53,325 bases of DNA from Pararhodospirillum oryzae (lineage in GTDB: Bacteria > Pseudomonadota > Alphaproteobacteria > Rhodospirillales > Rhodospirillaceae), in contig NZ_BJZO01000019.1 in the NCBI RefSeq assembly GCF_007992075.1, forward strand, positions 1-53,325, in the 5' to 3' direction. Below, one piece after another: positions 42,624 through 51,850 of this stretch. How positions within the stretch are numbered: the first letter of the stretch is position 1; every line of letters begins with the position of its first letter. Under the pieces are notes generated by a model that was not told the DNA's origin, ran no database searches, and worked only from the letters and a program-made list of their open reading frames with translations. The translations under genes and the position numbers were made by a program.

Positions 42624-43397
42624 ATGACGCAAGACAACGAGACGACTCATTTCGGTTTCCAGACCGTGAAGACGGCTGAAAAAGCCGGCATGGTGCGGGA
42701 AGTCTTCGATTCCGTGGCCCCGCGCTACGACTTGATGAACGACCTGATGAGCGGGGGCGTCCACCGTTTATGGAAGGACGCGTTCGTTGACTGGCTGGAC
42801 CCCCGGCCCGGTCGCGATTACCTGGACGTGGCCGGCGGCACCGCCGATATCGCCTTTCGCATCCTGAACCGCGCCAACCGCCACATGAGCGTTGGCACCC
42901 GTCCGGCCAACGTGACGGTGAGCGACATCAATTACGAGATGCTGTCGGTGGGACGCAACCGCGCCCTTGATCGCGGCCTCGTCGAGGGCCTGTCGTGGGT
43001 GGTGGGCGACGCCGAGCACCTGCCGCTTCCCGACCGCAGCATGGACGTCTACACGATCGCCTTTGGCCTGCGCAACGTCACCAACATCGACAACGCCATC
43101 GCCGATGCCTACCGCGTGCTGCGCCCGGGCGGGAAGATGATGATCCTGGAGTTCAGCCGGGTGGTCATTCCCCTGTTCGACCAGCTGTACGACACCTATT
43201 CCTTCAAGGTGCTGCCCCTGATGGGCCGCTACATCGCCCACGACGAGGAAGCCTACCGCTACCTGGCCGAAAGCATCCGCCGCTTCCCGCCCCAGGACGA
43301 ACTGGCCCAGCGCATGGCCGCCAAGGGCTTCCGTCAGGTGCGGTATCGCAATCTTTCGGGCGGCATTGCCGCCATGCATACGGGCTGGCGCCTTTGA
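42624..43397 (+). CDS. ubiE: Ubiquinone/menaquinone C-methyltransferase UbiE
   Basis: UbiE methylates the quinone ring at the C2 position in ubiquinone synthesis, using S-adenosylmethionine. The 257 residues from the ATG at 42624 include THFGFQTV, VFDSVAPRYDLMNDLMSGGVHRLWK, the SAM motif YLDVAGGTADIAF, GDAEHLPLPD, and YTIAFGLRNVTNIDNA with LRPGGKMMILEFSRV. The MRYAELGGIAA-like end (YRNLSGGIAAMHTGWRL) is typical. It is followed one base later by ubiB. Confidence 0.96.
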   Translation: MTQDNETTHFGFQTVKTAEKAGMVREVFDSVAPRYDLMNDLMSGGVHRLWKDAFVDWLDPRPGRDYLDVAGGTADIAFRILNRANRHMSVGTRPANVTVSDINYEMLSVGRNRALDRGLVEGLSWVVGDAEHLPLPDRSMDVYTIAFGLRNVTNIDNAIADAYRVLRPGGKMMILEFSRVVIPLFDQLYDTYSFKVLPLMGRYIAHDEEAYRYLAESIRRFPPQDELAQRMAAKGFRQVRYRNLSGGIAAMHTGWRL

Positions 43398-43398
43398 C

Positions 43399-44943
43399 AT
43401 GATCGGCCACGCACGCAACCTCGCCCGGCTGCTGACCATTGCCCGGGTTCTCGCCCGCCACGACGCCCTGTTTCCGCTGGAATCGATCGCCTTGTTGCAG
43501 CCGGTGGTGCTGGCGGCCCGTGCCGTCAGCCGCCGGCGCGTCGAAGGGCGGCCGGGCCAGAAACTGGCGGCGGCGTTCACCGAACTGGGCCCCACCTTCA
43601 TCAAGCTGGGGCAGGCGCTCTCGATCCGCGCCGATCTGCTGGGCGAGGAGGTGGCGGCCGATCTCGCCGAGCTGCAAGACGCCCTGCCTCCCTTCCCCTT
43701 CGCCGAAACGCGCAAGGCGGTGGAGACGGAGCTGGGGCAGCCGCTGGAAACCCTGTTCAGCGCCTTCGATGAACGCCCGGTGGCGGCGGCCTCGATCGCC
43801 CAGGTGCACTTTGCCGTGACCACGCCCGACGCCGAGGGCCGCACCCGCGAGGTGGCGGTCAAGGTGCTGCGCCCGGGGGTGGAGGAAGCCTTCCAGCGCG
43901 ACGTTGAACTGATCCACTGGCTGGCCCGCCTCGCGGAAACCGCCCAGCCCGGCACCCGGCGCCTGCGCCCGGTGGAGACCGCCCGCGCCTTCGAGGACGC
44001 GGTGGTCATGGAAATGGATCTGCGCTTCGAGGCGGCGGCCGCGTGCGAGGTGGCCGAGAACTTCGCCGACGACGACACCTTCCGGGTGCCGGAAATCGAC
44101 TGGACGCGCACCGGACGCCGGGTCATGACCCTGGAGCGCGTTCACGGCACCCCCATGTCGGACCGCGCCGGGCTGGCCGCGGCCGGGCACGACCCCGTGG
44201 ATCTGGTCACCCGGGTGTCCAATGCCTTTTTCCGCATGGTGTTCCGCGACGGCTTCTTCCACGCCGACCTGCACCCGGGCAACATCTTCGTCGCCGACGA
44301 CGGCACCATCGTTGCCGTGGACTTTGGCATCATGGGCCGGGTGGACCGCCAGACCCGGCGCCACCTGGGCGAAATGCTGCTGTCGTTCCTGACCGGGAAC
44401 TACCGCCGCGCCGCCGAAATCCACTTCGAGGCGGGGTGGGTTGGCCCCGACCAGTCGGTTGACGCCTTCACCCAGGCGTGCCGGTCCATTGCCCAGCCCA
44501 TTTTCGGCCGCCCCCTGGCCGAGATTTCGATCGCCCGCCTGCTGGGCCAACTGTTCCACGTGACCGAAACCTTCAACATGCACACGCAGCCCCAACTTCT
44601 GATGCTGCAAAAAAGCATGCTGGTCACGGAAGGCGTCGGGCGGACCCTGGCCCCCGATGTCAACATGTGGGAGCTGGCCCGGCCCTTGATTGAATCCTGG
44701 ATGGCGGACAATCTGGGACCGCAGGCGCGGATCAAGGACGGCCTGACCGTTCTGGGCGACTCGGTGGACCGCCTGCCCCGGATCCTGGCATCGGCGGAAT
44801 CCGTCCTGACCAAGATCCAAAACAAAGGCGTTTTGCTGGACGCGGATTCCGCACATGCGTTACGCGGAAACCGTCGGTCCTTCATGCAGGTTCTGCCCTG
44901 GATTTTGGTCCTGGTTCTCGCCGTGCTGCTTTATTTCAACTAA
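43399..44943 (+). CDS. ubiB: Ubiquinone biosynthesis kinase-like protein UbiB
   Basis: UbiB is an ATPase with an atypical kinase fold needed for ubiquinone synthesis, bound to the inner membrane. The 514 residues carry the KxGQ motif in FIKLGQALSIRADLL, the Ala-rich loop (ERPVAAASIAQVHFA), VAVKVLRPGVEE, and GFFHADLHPGNIFV with VAVDFGIMGRV. A C-terminal membrane segment (WILVLVLAVLLYFN) anchors it. The ATG at 43399 is chosen because it follows the ubiE stop directly. Downstream is a 260-bp spacer without a gene. Confidence 0.95.
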   Translation: MIGHARNLARLLTIARVLARHDALFPLESIALLQPVVLAARAVSRRRVEGRPGQKLAAAFTELGPTFIKLGQALSIRADLLGEEVAADLAELQDALPPFPFAETRKAVETELGQPLETLFSAFDERPVAAASIAQVHFAVTTPDAEGRTREVAVKVLRPGVEEAFQRDVELIHWLARLAETAQPGTRRLRPVETARAFEDAVVMEMDLRFEAAAACEVAENFADDDTFRVPEIDWTRTGRRVMTLERVHGTPMSDRAGLAAAGHDPVDLVTRVSNAFFRMVFRDGFFHADLHPGNIFVADDGTIVAVDFGIMGRVDRQTRRHLGEMLLSFLTGNYRRAAEIHFEAGWVGPDQSVDAFTQACRSIAQPIFGRPLAEISIARLLGQLFHVTETFNMHTQPQLLMLQKSMLVTEGVGRTLAPDVNMWELARPLIESWMADNLGPQARIKDGLTVLGDSVDRLPRILASAESVLTKIQNKGVLLDADSAHALRGNRRSFMQVLPWILVLVLAVLLYFN

Positions 44944-45203
44944 CTCCAACCTAACACTTCCCGTTTACCCGCTTTTTCCCCCGGCTCTCACTCGATTGGG
45001 GCACGCAGCTCTTGCCAGAGAGCCGGGAATGGTGTTCCTATGGAGGGGGAGGTTTCGACTAGGAACCCGCGAGATCGAACGCATCTTGTCGAAACTGCTT
45101 GACCCTTCGCTCCGGAGCCCCGGCCCCCCTCGCTGGCGACTCCCCGAGCCCGGCTTGAGTCCGACGCCCCCCAGGCTTCGGAAACGGGCCGGTTCCCCCG
45201 TGG

Positions 45204-46505
45204 ATGGAGTCCCGGGACGTGAACGGCAGTCGCATACTCTTGATTGTGGCCGGCGGCATCGCGGCCTACAAATCTCTTGAGCTGATCCGTCGTCTGCGCG
45301 ATCGCGGCGCGCAGGTGCGGTGCGTGCTGACTCCGGCCGCGACCCATTTCGTCACGCCGCTCAGCGTGGCCGCCCTTTCGGGGCATCCGGTTCACGAAGC
45401 CCTGTTCGATCCCCAGACCGAAGCCGCGATGGGCCATATCCGCCTGTCGCGCGAAAGCGATCTGATCGTGGTGGCCCCGGCCACCGCCGACCTGCTGGCG
45501 CGCATGGCCACGGGCCAGGCCAACGATCTGGCCTCGGCGGTGCTGCTGGCGGCCACGGCGCCGATCCTGATCGCGCCCAGCATGAACCCGCAGATGTGGG
45601 CCCACCCGGCGACCCAGGCCAATCTGGCCACCTTGGAATCCCGGGGCGTGATCCGCGTTGGCCCCGGCACCGGCGACACCGCGTGCGGCGAGGAAGGCCA
45701 GGGCCGCATGGCCGAGGTTCCGGTGCTGATCGAAGCCATTGCCACCGCGCTTGCCGCGAACGAAGCCCGGGCCGGATCCCAAGGCGATCCTGAGCAGGCC
45801 GCCCCCCTGTGCGGGCGCCATGCCCTGGTGACCAGCGGCCCCACCCACGAGCCCATTGATCCGGTCCGCTACATCGCCAACCACTCCTCCGGCCGCCAGG
45901 GGCATGCCATCGCCGCCGCCCTGGCCCGGCTGGGCGCGCGCGTGACCCTGGTCAGCGGCCCCGTGACCCTGGCCGACCCCGAAGGCGTGAGCGTGGTGCG
46001 CGTGACCACGGCCCGCGAGATGCTGGCGGCCTGCCAGGCTGCCCTTCCGGCCGACATCGCGGTGTGCGCGGCCGCCGTCGCCGACTGGTCGGTGGCGGCG
46101 CCGGCGTCCCAGAAGCTGAAAAAGGCCGAGGGCCCCACCCCGGTGCCGGCGCCCGTGCTGACCCTGGAACCCAATCCCGACATTCTGGCCACCCTGGCGG
46201 CGCCCGGCCCGCGCCGTCCGTCCCTGGTGGTCGGCTTCGCGGCCGAAACCGAAGCGGTGGTCGACCACGCCACTGTCAAGCGTCGCCGCAAGGGCTGTGA
46301 CTGGATCGTGGCCAACGACGTTTCCGCCCAGGGCAACGGCGGGCGCGGCGACACCTTTGGCGGCCGCCAGAACACGGTACATCTCATCACGTCCTCGGGG
46401 TGCGAGGACTGGCCGACCATGGACAAGGAAGCGGTGGCGGCGCGTCTGGCCACGCGCATCGCCCGGATCCTGGCCGACCCCTTTGTCCGGAAGGTGGGAC
46501 CATGA
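45204..46505 (+). CDS. coaBC: Phosphopantothenoylcysteine decarboxylase/synthetase CoaBC
   Basis: This bifunctional enzyme makes 4'-phosphopantetheine for coenzyme A. The 433 residues hold the flavin decarboxylase CoaC (about 1-195: LLIVAGGIAAYKSLELIRRLR, VVAPATADLLARMATGQANDL and APSMNPQMWAHPATQ) and the CTP-dependent synthetase CoaB (about 205-433: VTSGPTHEPIDPVRYIANHSSGRQGHAIA, AAAVADW, LEPNPDIL and ANDVS). A GTG at 45219 is an alternative start with GGAG before it. dut is not next to it; an Rrf2 regulator follows. Confidence 0.95.
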   Translation: MESRDVNGSRILLIVAGGIAAYKSLELIRRLRDRGAQVRCVLTPAATHFVTPLSVAALSGHPVHEALFDPQTEAAMGHIRLSRESDLIVVAPATADLLARMATGQANDLASAVLLAATAPILIAPSMNPQMWAHPATQANLATLESRGVIRVGPGTGDTACGEEGQGRMAEVPVLIEAIATALAANEARAGSQGDPEQAAPLCGRHALVTSGPTHEPIDPVRYIANHSSGRQGHAIAAALARLGARVTLVSGPVTLADPEGVSVVRVTTAREMLAACQAALPADIAVCAAAVADWSVAAPASQKLKKAEGPTPVPAPVLTLEPNPDILATLAAPGPRRPSLVVGFAAETEAVVDHATVKRRRKGCDWIVANDVSAQGNGGRGDTFGGRQNTVHLITSSGCEDWPTMDKEAVAARLATRIARILADPFVRKVGP

Positions 46506-46581
46506 CCCACTTTTTCAGACTTTCCCCTCCGGCGGTCGAAACCGCTCGACCGCACGGGGCTTCGGTGAAAGGCGGGCTGCA

Positions 46582-47037
46582 ATGATCAGGCTGTCGAAAA
46601 AGATGCTCTTTGCCATCGAGGCGGTGCTGGATATTGCCTATCACGCCGGCGGCGAACCCGTGCAAAGCCGCGAGATCACCCGCCGCCAGGGCATTCCCCG
46701 GCGCTACCTTGAACAAACCCTGCAACATCTGGTGCGCAGTGGCATCCTCATGGGCGTGCGCGGTCCGCGCGGCGGCTACCGGCTGGCCCGGGAACGTCGG
46801 CGGATCACGGTGGGCGAGATCGTCCGCGTGGTTGCCGACCTGGAAACCCCCGAGGAGCAGGCCCAGGACCTGCCCGGGTCGGAACTGGGCCGGTTCGTGG
46901 TCCGGCCGTTGTGGAGCGAACTGCACGACCAGATGATGGCCCGCCTGGACGCGCTCACCGTCGATGACCTGTGCACCCGGGCCTTCCAGGGTGGCATCGT
47001 GAGCGAAGCCGAAAGGAACCTCGATTTCGTGATCTGA
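46582..47037 (+). CDS. Rrf2-family transcriptional regulator lacking cluster cysteines
   Basis: The 151 residues start with MIRLSKKMLFAIEAVLDIAYHAGG and show a winged helix with GIPRRYLEQTLQHLVRSGILMGVRGPRGGYRLAR, typical of Rrf2. The spacer that holds three Cys ligands in IscR/NsrR (here ETPEEQAQDLPGSE) has none, and the only Cys lies later in LCTRAF, so it should not bind an iron-sulfur cluster. Its target may be nearby or elsewhere. It is followed by an intrinsic terminator. Confidence 0.88.
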   Translation: MIRLSKKMLFAIEAVLDIAYHAGGEPVQSREITRRQGIPRRYLEQTLQHLVRSGILMGVRGPRGGYRLARERRRITVGEIVRVVADLETPEEQAQDLPGSELGRFVVRPLWSELHDQMMARLDALTVDDLCTRAFQGGIVSEAERNLDFVI

Positions 47038-47084
47038 ACCCTCCCGGCGCGCCTTGCGTCGAGGGCGTTGGAAAAACATCCCAA

Positions 47085-47127
47085 GCCGTGCCAGGATCCG
47101 TTCAGGGTCCCGGCGCGGCTTTTTTGT
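47085..47127 (+). terminator. Intrinsic terminator after the Rrf2 gene
   Basis: A 10-bp stem (AAGCCGTGCC with GGCGCGGCTT, one G-T pair) closes a 19-base loop and is followed by a T-run at 47122-47127. It lies 48 bp after the stop and 42 bp before pepD. Confidence 0.85.
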
Positions 47128-47168
47128 TGAATGGGATGGACGCCGGGCCCGGAACGGAGCCCCTGATC

Positions 47169-48614
47169 ATGAGCGTGTTCGAAGGCCTCTCCCCGGAACC
47201 CGTGTGGCGCCATTTCGCCACCTTGTGCGCCCTCCCCCGCCCCAGCGGACACGAGGAAGCCGTGCGCGATGCCCTGGCCACCTGGGCCCGGGAACGCGCC
47301 TTGGCGGTGGAGAAGGACGGGGTGGGCAACCTGCTGATCCGCAAGCCCGCGAGCCCGGGCCGCGAGGGGCACCCGGGCGTGATCCTTCAGGGTCATCTCG
47401 ACATGGTGGCCGAGGCGCGGGCCGGATCGTCCCACGACTTCCTGCGCGATCCCATCCAGCCCAGCCTGGACGACGGCTGGCTGGTGGCCCGCGACACCAC
47501 GCTGGGCGCCGACAACGGCCTGGGGGTGGCGCTCGCGCTCGCCGTGCTGGAGGCGCCCGACGCCAAGCATCCCCCGCTGGAAGTCCTGCTGACGGTGGAC
47601 GAGGAACGGGGCATGACCGGGGCCCAGGGACTGGCCCCCGGCTGGCTCAAGGGAACGCGCCTGCTGAACCTGGATACCGAGGGCTGGGGCGAGTTTTACC
47701 TGGGCTGCGCCGGCGGCGTCGATGTGAATGTCACCCGTGCGTTCACCCTGCGCCCCGCCCCCGCCGGACACACCGGGGCGCGGATCACCGTGGGCGGGCT
47801 GGCCGGTGGACATTCGGGGTGCGACATCGCGCTGGGGCGCGGCAACGCCAACAAGATCCTGGTCGGCGTTTTGCAAACCCTGGCCGAGCACGGCGCCCGC
47901 CTTGGGGGCCAGCTAGCCGGGGGCAGTGCCCGCAACGCCATCCCCCGCGATGCCTGGGCCACCGTCAGCCTGCCCCCCGGCCTTGAGGAAGGACTGGACA
48001 CCCTGCTGGGCACCGCGCAAGAGCGCCTGCGGGCCCTGCTGCCGCCCGAGGACGCCGGGCTGGGCCTGTCGGCCACGCCGGCGGACGTGGAAACGGTGAT
48101 GGACCCGATCGACCAGGAGACGTTGCTGGCGGTCCTGGCGGCGGCGCCGTGCGGCGTGCACGCGATGAGCCCCGCCTTCGCCGGCGTGGTGGAAACATCA
48201 AACAACCTGGGGGTGCTGCGCCTGGAAAACGGCGCGTTCCGGGCCAACCTTCTGGCGCGCTCGCTGATCGATGCCCAGACCCGCCGGTTGGCCGACACCC
48301 TGACCGAGGTGTTCCACGCCGCCGGGTTCACGGCCACCGCCGCCGGCTTTTATCCCGGCTGGACCCCCAACCCCGCCTCGCCCCTGCTCGCGACCTGCCG
48401 CGCCGTGTACGCCCGCGCGTTCCAGGCCGAGGCCGGGCTTCAGGTGATTCACGCCGGCCTGGAATGTGGCCTGATCGCCGCGCGCTATCCCAGCCTCGAC
48501 ATGATTTCGTTCGGGCCCACCATCCAAGGGGCCCACGCCCCCGGCGAACGGGTCGATGTCGCCTCCGTGGGCCACGCCTGGCGCCTGCTGCGGGCCCTGC
48601 TCGCGGCGTTGTAG
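47169..48614 (+). CDS. pepD: Aminoacyl-histidine dipeptidase (PepD)
   Basis: PepD is a zinc metallopeptidase of the M20 family that cleaves Xaa-His dipeptides such as carnosine in the cytoplasm. The 481 residues from the ATG at 47169 have CALPRPSGHEEAVR, VILQGHLDMVAEA (metal His/Asp), TTLGADNGLGVALALAV, LLTVDEERGMTGAQGL (catalytic and metal Glu) and IHAGLECGLIAARYP near the end. GGAG lies nine bases before the ATG. A hairpin at 48624-48646 follows. Confidence 0.94.
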   Translation: MSVFEGLSPEPVWRHFATLCALPRPSGHEEAVRDALATWARERALAVEKDGVGNLLIRKPASPGREGHPGVILQGHLDMVAEARAGSSHDFLRDPIQPSLDDGWLVARDTTLGADNGLGVALALAVLEAPDAKHPPLEVLLTVDEERGMTGAQGLAPGWLKGTRLLNLDTEGWGEFYLGCAGGVDVNVTRAFTLRPAPAGHTGARITVGGLAGGHSGCDIALGRGNANKILVGVLQTLAEHGARLGGQLAGGSARNAIPRDAWATVSLPPGLEEGLDTLLGTAQERLRALLPPEDAGLGLSATPADVETVMDPIDQETLLAVLAAAPCGVHAMSPAFAGVVETSNNLGVLRLENGAFRANLLARSLIDAQTRRLADTLTEVFHAAGFTATAAGFYPGWTPNPASPLLATCRAVYARAFQAEAGLQVIHAGLECGLIAARYPSLDMISFGPTIQGAHAPGERVDVASVGHAWRLLRALLAAL

Positions 48615-48915
48615 GCCCTGTCTGGCGGGGGCTTTCAGCCCCCGCCCCTCCAAACGAGGGCGCGAAAGGGTATCGCGGCCCCATTTTCGGCAAATTTTCA
48701 TCCGTTCGACCATTGCAGCGCATGGGGAGGACTTGCCATCTCATGGAACGGAAGCTCCCATGCGGCGATGGCGTGGCTCCTCGCCGGTTCCCCTACAGCC
48801 GGGATTTCGGCCGGACCTTTCCTTCGGACTCCCCCTGTCCGACCGACCCGCGCCCTATCGTGTGCTTCCATAACAACGGCAAGGCCATGCCTCTGCCGGT
48901 TCTGGAGCCGCGGAC
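48615..48915. other. pepD-chemoreceptor spacer, no gene
   Basis: The 301-bp region holds a strong hairpin at 48624-48646, then the leader of the chemoreceptor gene. I see no confident promoter and no coding frame. Confidence 0.4.
48624..48646. terminator. Hairpin after pepD
   Basis: Perfect 10-bp arms GGCGGGGGCT and AGCCCCCGCC with a TTC loop lie ten bases after the stop. No T-run follows. Confidence 0.5.
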
Positions 48916-50328
48916 ATGAAAATCACTCCCTATCGCGTTGCCCGCTTATCTCTTCTTGGCATTTTCACGACATCCATCGCCCTGATAGCTCTTATTTATT
49001 TTGTTGGGCATGAAAAATGGATAGATGGCGCCGTCGCGGTTCTCCTTCTTGTCGCTATTTTTCTTCTCCAACGCCTGGACCACGCCGTGCGCGAACGGCA
49101 GCATTGGTATGAATCGATTATCGACGCCATCCCGCTGCCCCTTTCGGTTACCGACAGTGACATGCGCTGGACGTTCGTCAACAAGGTGGTCGAAGACTTA
49201 TTGGGGAAGAAGCGCCCGGATATCATGGGGATGGAGTGCCACAACTGGGGCGCCAACATCTGCCGGACCGAAAACTGCGGCGTTGCCTGTCTGCGCCGAG
49301 GGCAGACGCGCTCCATGTTCCATCAGTGGTCCCGTGATTTTACCGTGGATACCCATTACTTGCTCAATCTCACGGGCCAGCGGATCGGTCATGTTGAAGT
49401 CGTGCAAGACGTCTCCGAGCAAAAGGCCCTGGGCGATCTGATGGCCAAAATCACCAGCTATTCCAAACTGCTCGTGAACAACGCGGCGACGCTGTCCAAT
49501 GCGTCGCAGCACATTTCCTCGACCGGAGATCAGGTCTCGGTCGAAACCAGCAGCATTTCCGCCGGCATGGAGGAGCTGGCGCAAACCATCACCGCCCTCG
49601 CCAGTGCGGCCGAAGAGGTTTCCGCCAACCTCCAAGGCGTTTCGGCCGCGTTGGAACAAACCAGCCGGTCGATCGAAAGCATCGCCGAGAACGCCCGCCA
49701 CGGCACGGATCTGGCGGCGCGGGCCAACCAGCTGGCGGAGCAGGCCAGCGGCATCATGGGCGAACTGGGCTCGGCGGCGGCCGAAACCGGCACCGTGACC
49801 GAGATCATCAAGGGTGTTGCCAGCCAGACCAACCTGCTCGCCCTCAATGCCACCATCGAGGCCGCCCGCGCGAGCGAAATGGGCAAGGGCTTTGCCGTGG
49901 TCGCGGGCGAGGTGAAAAACCTGGCCAATCAGAGCGGCCGTTCCGCCGACGACATCGTGACCCGCATCAGCGGCATGCAGGAGATTTCCTCGAAGGCGGT
50001 GAACGCGATCGGTGATGTGAACGGGGTCATCGCCACCGTGGCCGAGGCCATGGCCCACATCAACGAGGCCATTTCCCAACAGCGCGCCGCCACCGGCGAA
50101 GTGGCGGGCAACCTGCAGCAGGCGAGCCAGGGTAGCAGCGAGTCGGCCGAAAACATCACCCAGGCGTCCAGCGCCATCCAGGAAATGAGTGCCAGCATTC
50201 ACAAGATCAACGATGCCGCGCGCGGCAACGCCGAGGCCCTGCGCAGCGTCAACGGCTCGGTCAAGGAAATGAGCCGGATCGCCGGCGAACTCGACGCGAT
50301 CATTCGCACGCACACCAAGCAGGCCTGA
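48916..50328 (+). CDS. Methyl-accepting chemotaxis protein with Cys-rich PAS domain
   Basis: This is a chemoreceptor of 470 residues. Two membrane segments (about 11-31 and 37-53) stand close together, so there is almost no periplasmic domain. A cytoplasmic PAS domain (about 65-170) follows. It carries four cysteines, C108, C116, C121 and C125, in [20 protein letters not shown], the type seen in PAS domains suspected of binding a metal or sensing redox. No HAMP domain is evident. The signalling part (about 200-465) has the tip [35 protein letters not shown]. It probably senses an internal or redox signal. Confidence 0.92.
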   Translation: MKITPYRVARLSLLGIFTTSIALIALIYFVGHEKWIDGAVAVLLLVAIFLLQRLDHAVRERQHWYESIIDAIPLPLSVTDSDMRWTFVNKVVEDLLGKKRPDIMGMECHNWGANICRTENCGVACLRRGQTRSMFHQWSRDFTVDTHYLLNLTGQRIGHVEVVQDVSEQKALGDLMAKITSYSKLLVNNAATLSNASQHISSTGDQVSVETSSISAGMEELAQTITALASAAEEVSANLQGVSAALEQTSRSIESIAENARHGTDLAARANQLAEQASGIMGELGSAAAETGTVTEIIKGVASQTNLLALNATIEAARASEMGKGFAVVAGEVKNLANQSGRSADDIVTRISGMQEISSKAVNAIGDVNGVIATVAEAMAHINEAISQQRAATGEVAGNLQQASQGSSESAENITQASSAIQEMSASIHKINDAARGNAEALRSVNGSVKEMSRIAGELDAIIRTHTKQA

Positions 50329-50449
50329 AACCCGGGGGAGGAGAACGGGAACGCGGAGGAGAAGGGGGGAGGGACACGAAAGGCCACGCGGGAAGCATGG
50401 CAAGCAGGAGCCCCGCCGCCCCTCCCTCCCGATATCCCGAAAGGGATGC

Positions 50450-51181
50450 CTACGCGAAGCCACCGTTCACGCGCAGGATCTGCCCGTTGACCCAACCGCC
50501 ATCCGGCCCGGCCAGAAAGGCCACGGCGGCAGCGATGTCTTCCGGGGTGCCCAGGCGCTCCAGCGGCGGCAGTGCCGCCAGAGCATTGATTTCCTCCTGG
50601 CTTTTCCCATGCAAGAAAAGCTCGGTGGCGACGGGACCAGGGGCCACGGCGTTGACGGTGATGCCTCGGCCCCGCAGCTCGTTCGCGAGCACCCGCACCA
50701 AGCCCTCGACCCCGAGCTTCGAGGCGATGTAGGCGCCATAGCCTGGAAAATTCTTGGCGGTCACGCTGGTGGAAACGGCGATGAACCGCCCCCCCTCGCC
50801 CAGCCAGCGCCGCGCTTCGCTCATGGCAAGCCATGTGCCGCGCAGGTTGGCGGCGATCACCCGATCGAAACTCTCCCGTGCATCACGGCCGATCGGAGCC
50901 AGTTCCATGATTCCGGCCGCGTTGACCACGACGGCAAGGGTGCCCCGAGCCCCGGCCTGCTCGAAAAGCCGCGCCACGTCGCCCTCGTCGGCCATGTCGG
51001 CCTGGAGCGCAAAGGCGTGACCCTTGCCCGCGTGGATCGCGGCCACCACGGCATCGGCGGCGCCTTGCCCCTTGTGGTATTGCACCGCAATCGTGAATCC
51101 CTGGGCGGCAAGACGTCTTGCAATGCTGCCGCCAATCCCTCCGGAGCCGCCGGTCACCAGGGCAACATGTGTCGTGGTCAT
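50450..51181 (-). CDS. Short-chain dehydrogenase/reductase (FabG-like)
   Basis: This is an NAD(P)-dependent oxidoreductase of 243 residues with a classical SDR fold. The nucleotide site is VTGGSGGIGGSIA (about 9-21), with NAAGIME near 87 and the catalytic Ser in AVSTSVTAKN. Tyr and Lys lie in YGAYIASKLG, and VNAVAPGPVATELF is typical. The Gly-Gly-Phe-Ala end (LRVNGGFA) resembles 3-oxoacyl-ACP reductases. It stands alone, so the substrate is unknown. No gene partner suggests a pathway. Confidence 0.9.
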   Translation of the reverse strand: MTTTHVALVTGGSGGIGGSIARRLAAQGFTIAVQYHKGQGAADAVVAAIHAGKGHAFALQADMADEGDVARLFEQAGARGTLAVVVNAAGIMELAPIGRDARESFDRVIAANLRGTWLAMSEARRWLGEGGRFIAVSTSVTAKNFPGYGAYIASKLGVEGLVRVLANELRGRGITVNAVAPGPVATELFLHGKSQEEINALAALPPLERLGTPEDIAAAVAFLAGPDGGWVNGQILRVNGGFA

Positions 51182-51270
51182 GGCCTCACCCTTTCTCGTG
51201 CCATGCCCGGAGCATCCATGACCCGGGCCAGGGTCGGATATTGGGCGCGCGCGGGAAGGAAACCAGAGGA

Positions 51271-51325
51271 GTTCAGCCCGATCACACCGTCAAGGGCTCC
51301 CAAGAGAGCCTGCTGACAACCTGGG
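51271..51325 (+). pseudogene. Fragment similar to the 52926-53273 gene
   Basis: TTCAGCCCGATCACACC followed by TCAAGGGCTCC is found here and at 53062. In frame the fragment reads FQPDHTVKGSQ, against FQPDHTFKGSN in the intact gene. Similarity fades after about 30-50 bp. The fragment has no start and is not followed by the rest of the gene, so it looks like a decayed partial copy. Confidence 0.5.
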
Positions 51326-51365
51326 GCCCGTCGGCAAGACCATGGGCCGTGCCGACGGGCCCCAG
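51321..51365. repeat. Perfect 16-bp inverted repeat
   Basis: CTGGGGCCCGTCGGCA (51321-51336) is exactly complementary to 51350-51365, with a 13-base loop. There is no T-run on either side, so it is not a classical terminator. It lies downstream of the minus-strand secreted-protein gene. Confidence 0.8.
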
Positions 51366-51487
51366 ATCCTTGTGGGAGGCCTCAAGGCGAGGGACCGGAG
51401 AAACCTCGCCCGCCCCCCACAACGTGAGTCAGCAGGGATCGGTGCCCGTCACGCGCTCAGAAGGAGACCGTGGGCACCCCCGAAAAT

Positions 51488-51850
51488 TTAGTCCCACGTA
51501 AAGCCATTGTCGTGCAGGTAAATGTTGCTCACCTTGCACCAATCGACTTGATACTGCTCGGTTTCATAGCCAATCCAGCTCACCCGGAACGGAACCACGC
51601 AATCCCCTTCATTGCTGTTCCAGTCCATGTCTGCGTATTCACCGGGTTTGATGGTCTCGTCCAACCAGTTGGCACTCCATTCCCCGTCCTCGTACGTCTT
51701 GAAGCCGTTGACCGTGTATTGGGTCGTCATGTTGTAAAGTTTAAACTTATAATCACTGGCCGAGGCGGGTGTGATTCCACTCCCGACCACGCAGGCCACC
51801 CCCAAGGCGCCAGCAAGCGCCAGGCTTCTTGCCACCATCCTTGCGACCAT
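51488..51850 (-). CDS. Small secreted protein, unknown
   Basis: I do not recognise an enzyme. The 120 residues from the ATG at 51850, preceded by GGGAGAG seven bases upstream, begin with a signal peptide (MVARMVARSLALAGALGVACVV...ASAS). A mature domain of about 90 residues follows: YKFKLYNMTTQYTVNGFKTYEDGEWSANWLDETIKPGEYADMDW, DCVVPFRVSWIGYETEQYQVDWCKVSNIYLHDN. It has two Cys (a likely disulfide) and many aromatic residues. It resembles small periplasmic proteins found in alphaproteobacteria. It may be controlled from the AT-rich region upstream. Confidence 0.75.
   Translation of the reverse strand: MVARMVARSLALAGALGVACVVGSGITPASASDYKFKLYNMTTQYTVNGFKTYEDGEWSANWLDETIKPGEYADMDWNSNEGDCVVPFRVSWIGYETEQYQVDWCKVSNIYLHDNGFTWD

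Larger units (their letters stand above)
51182..51487. other. Spacer with gene fragment and perfect inverted repeat
   Basis: The 306-bp spacer holds the SDR upstream region, a fragment similar to the secreted-protein gene at 52926 and a 16-bp perfect inverted repeat at 51321-51365. No intact gene is present. Confidence 0.5.
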
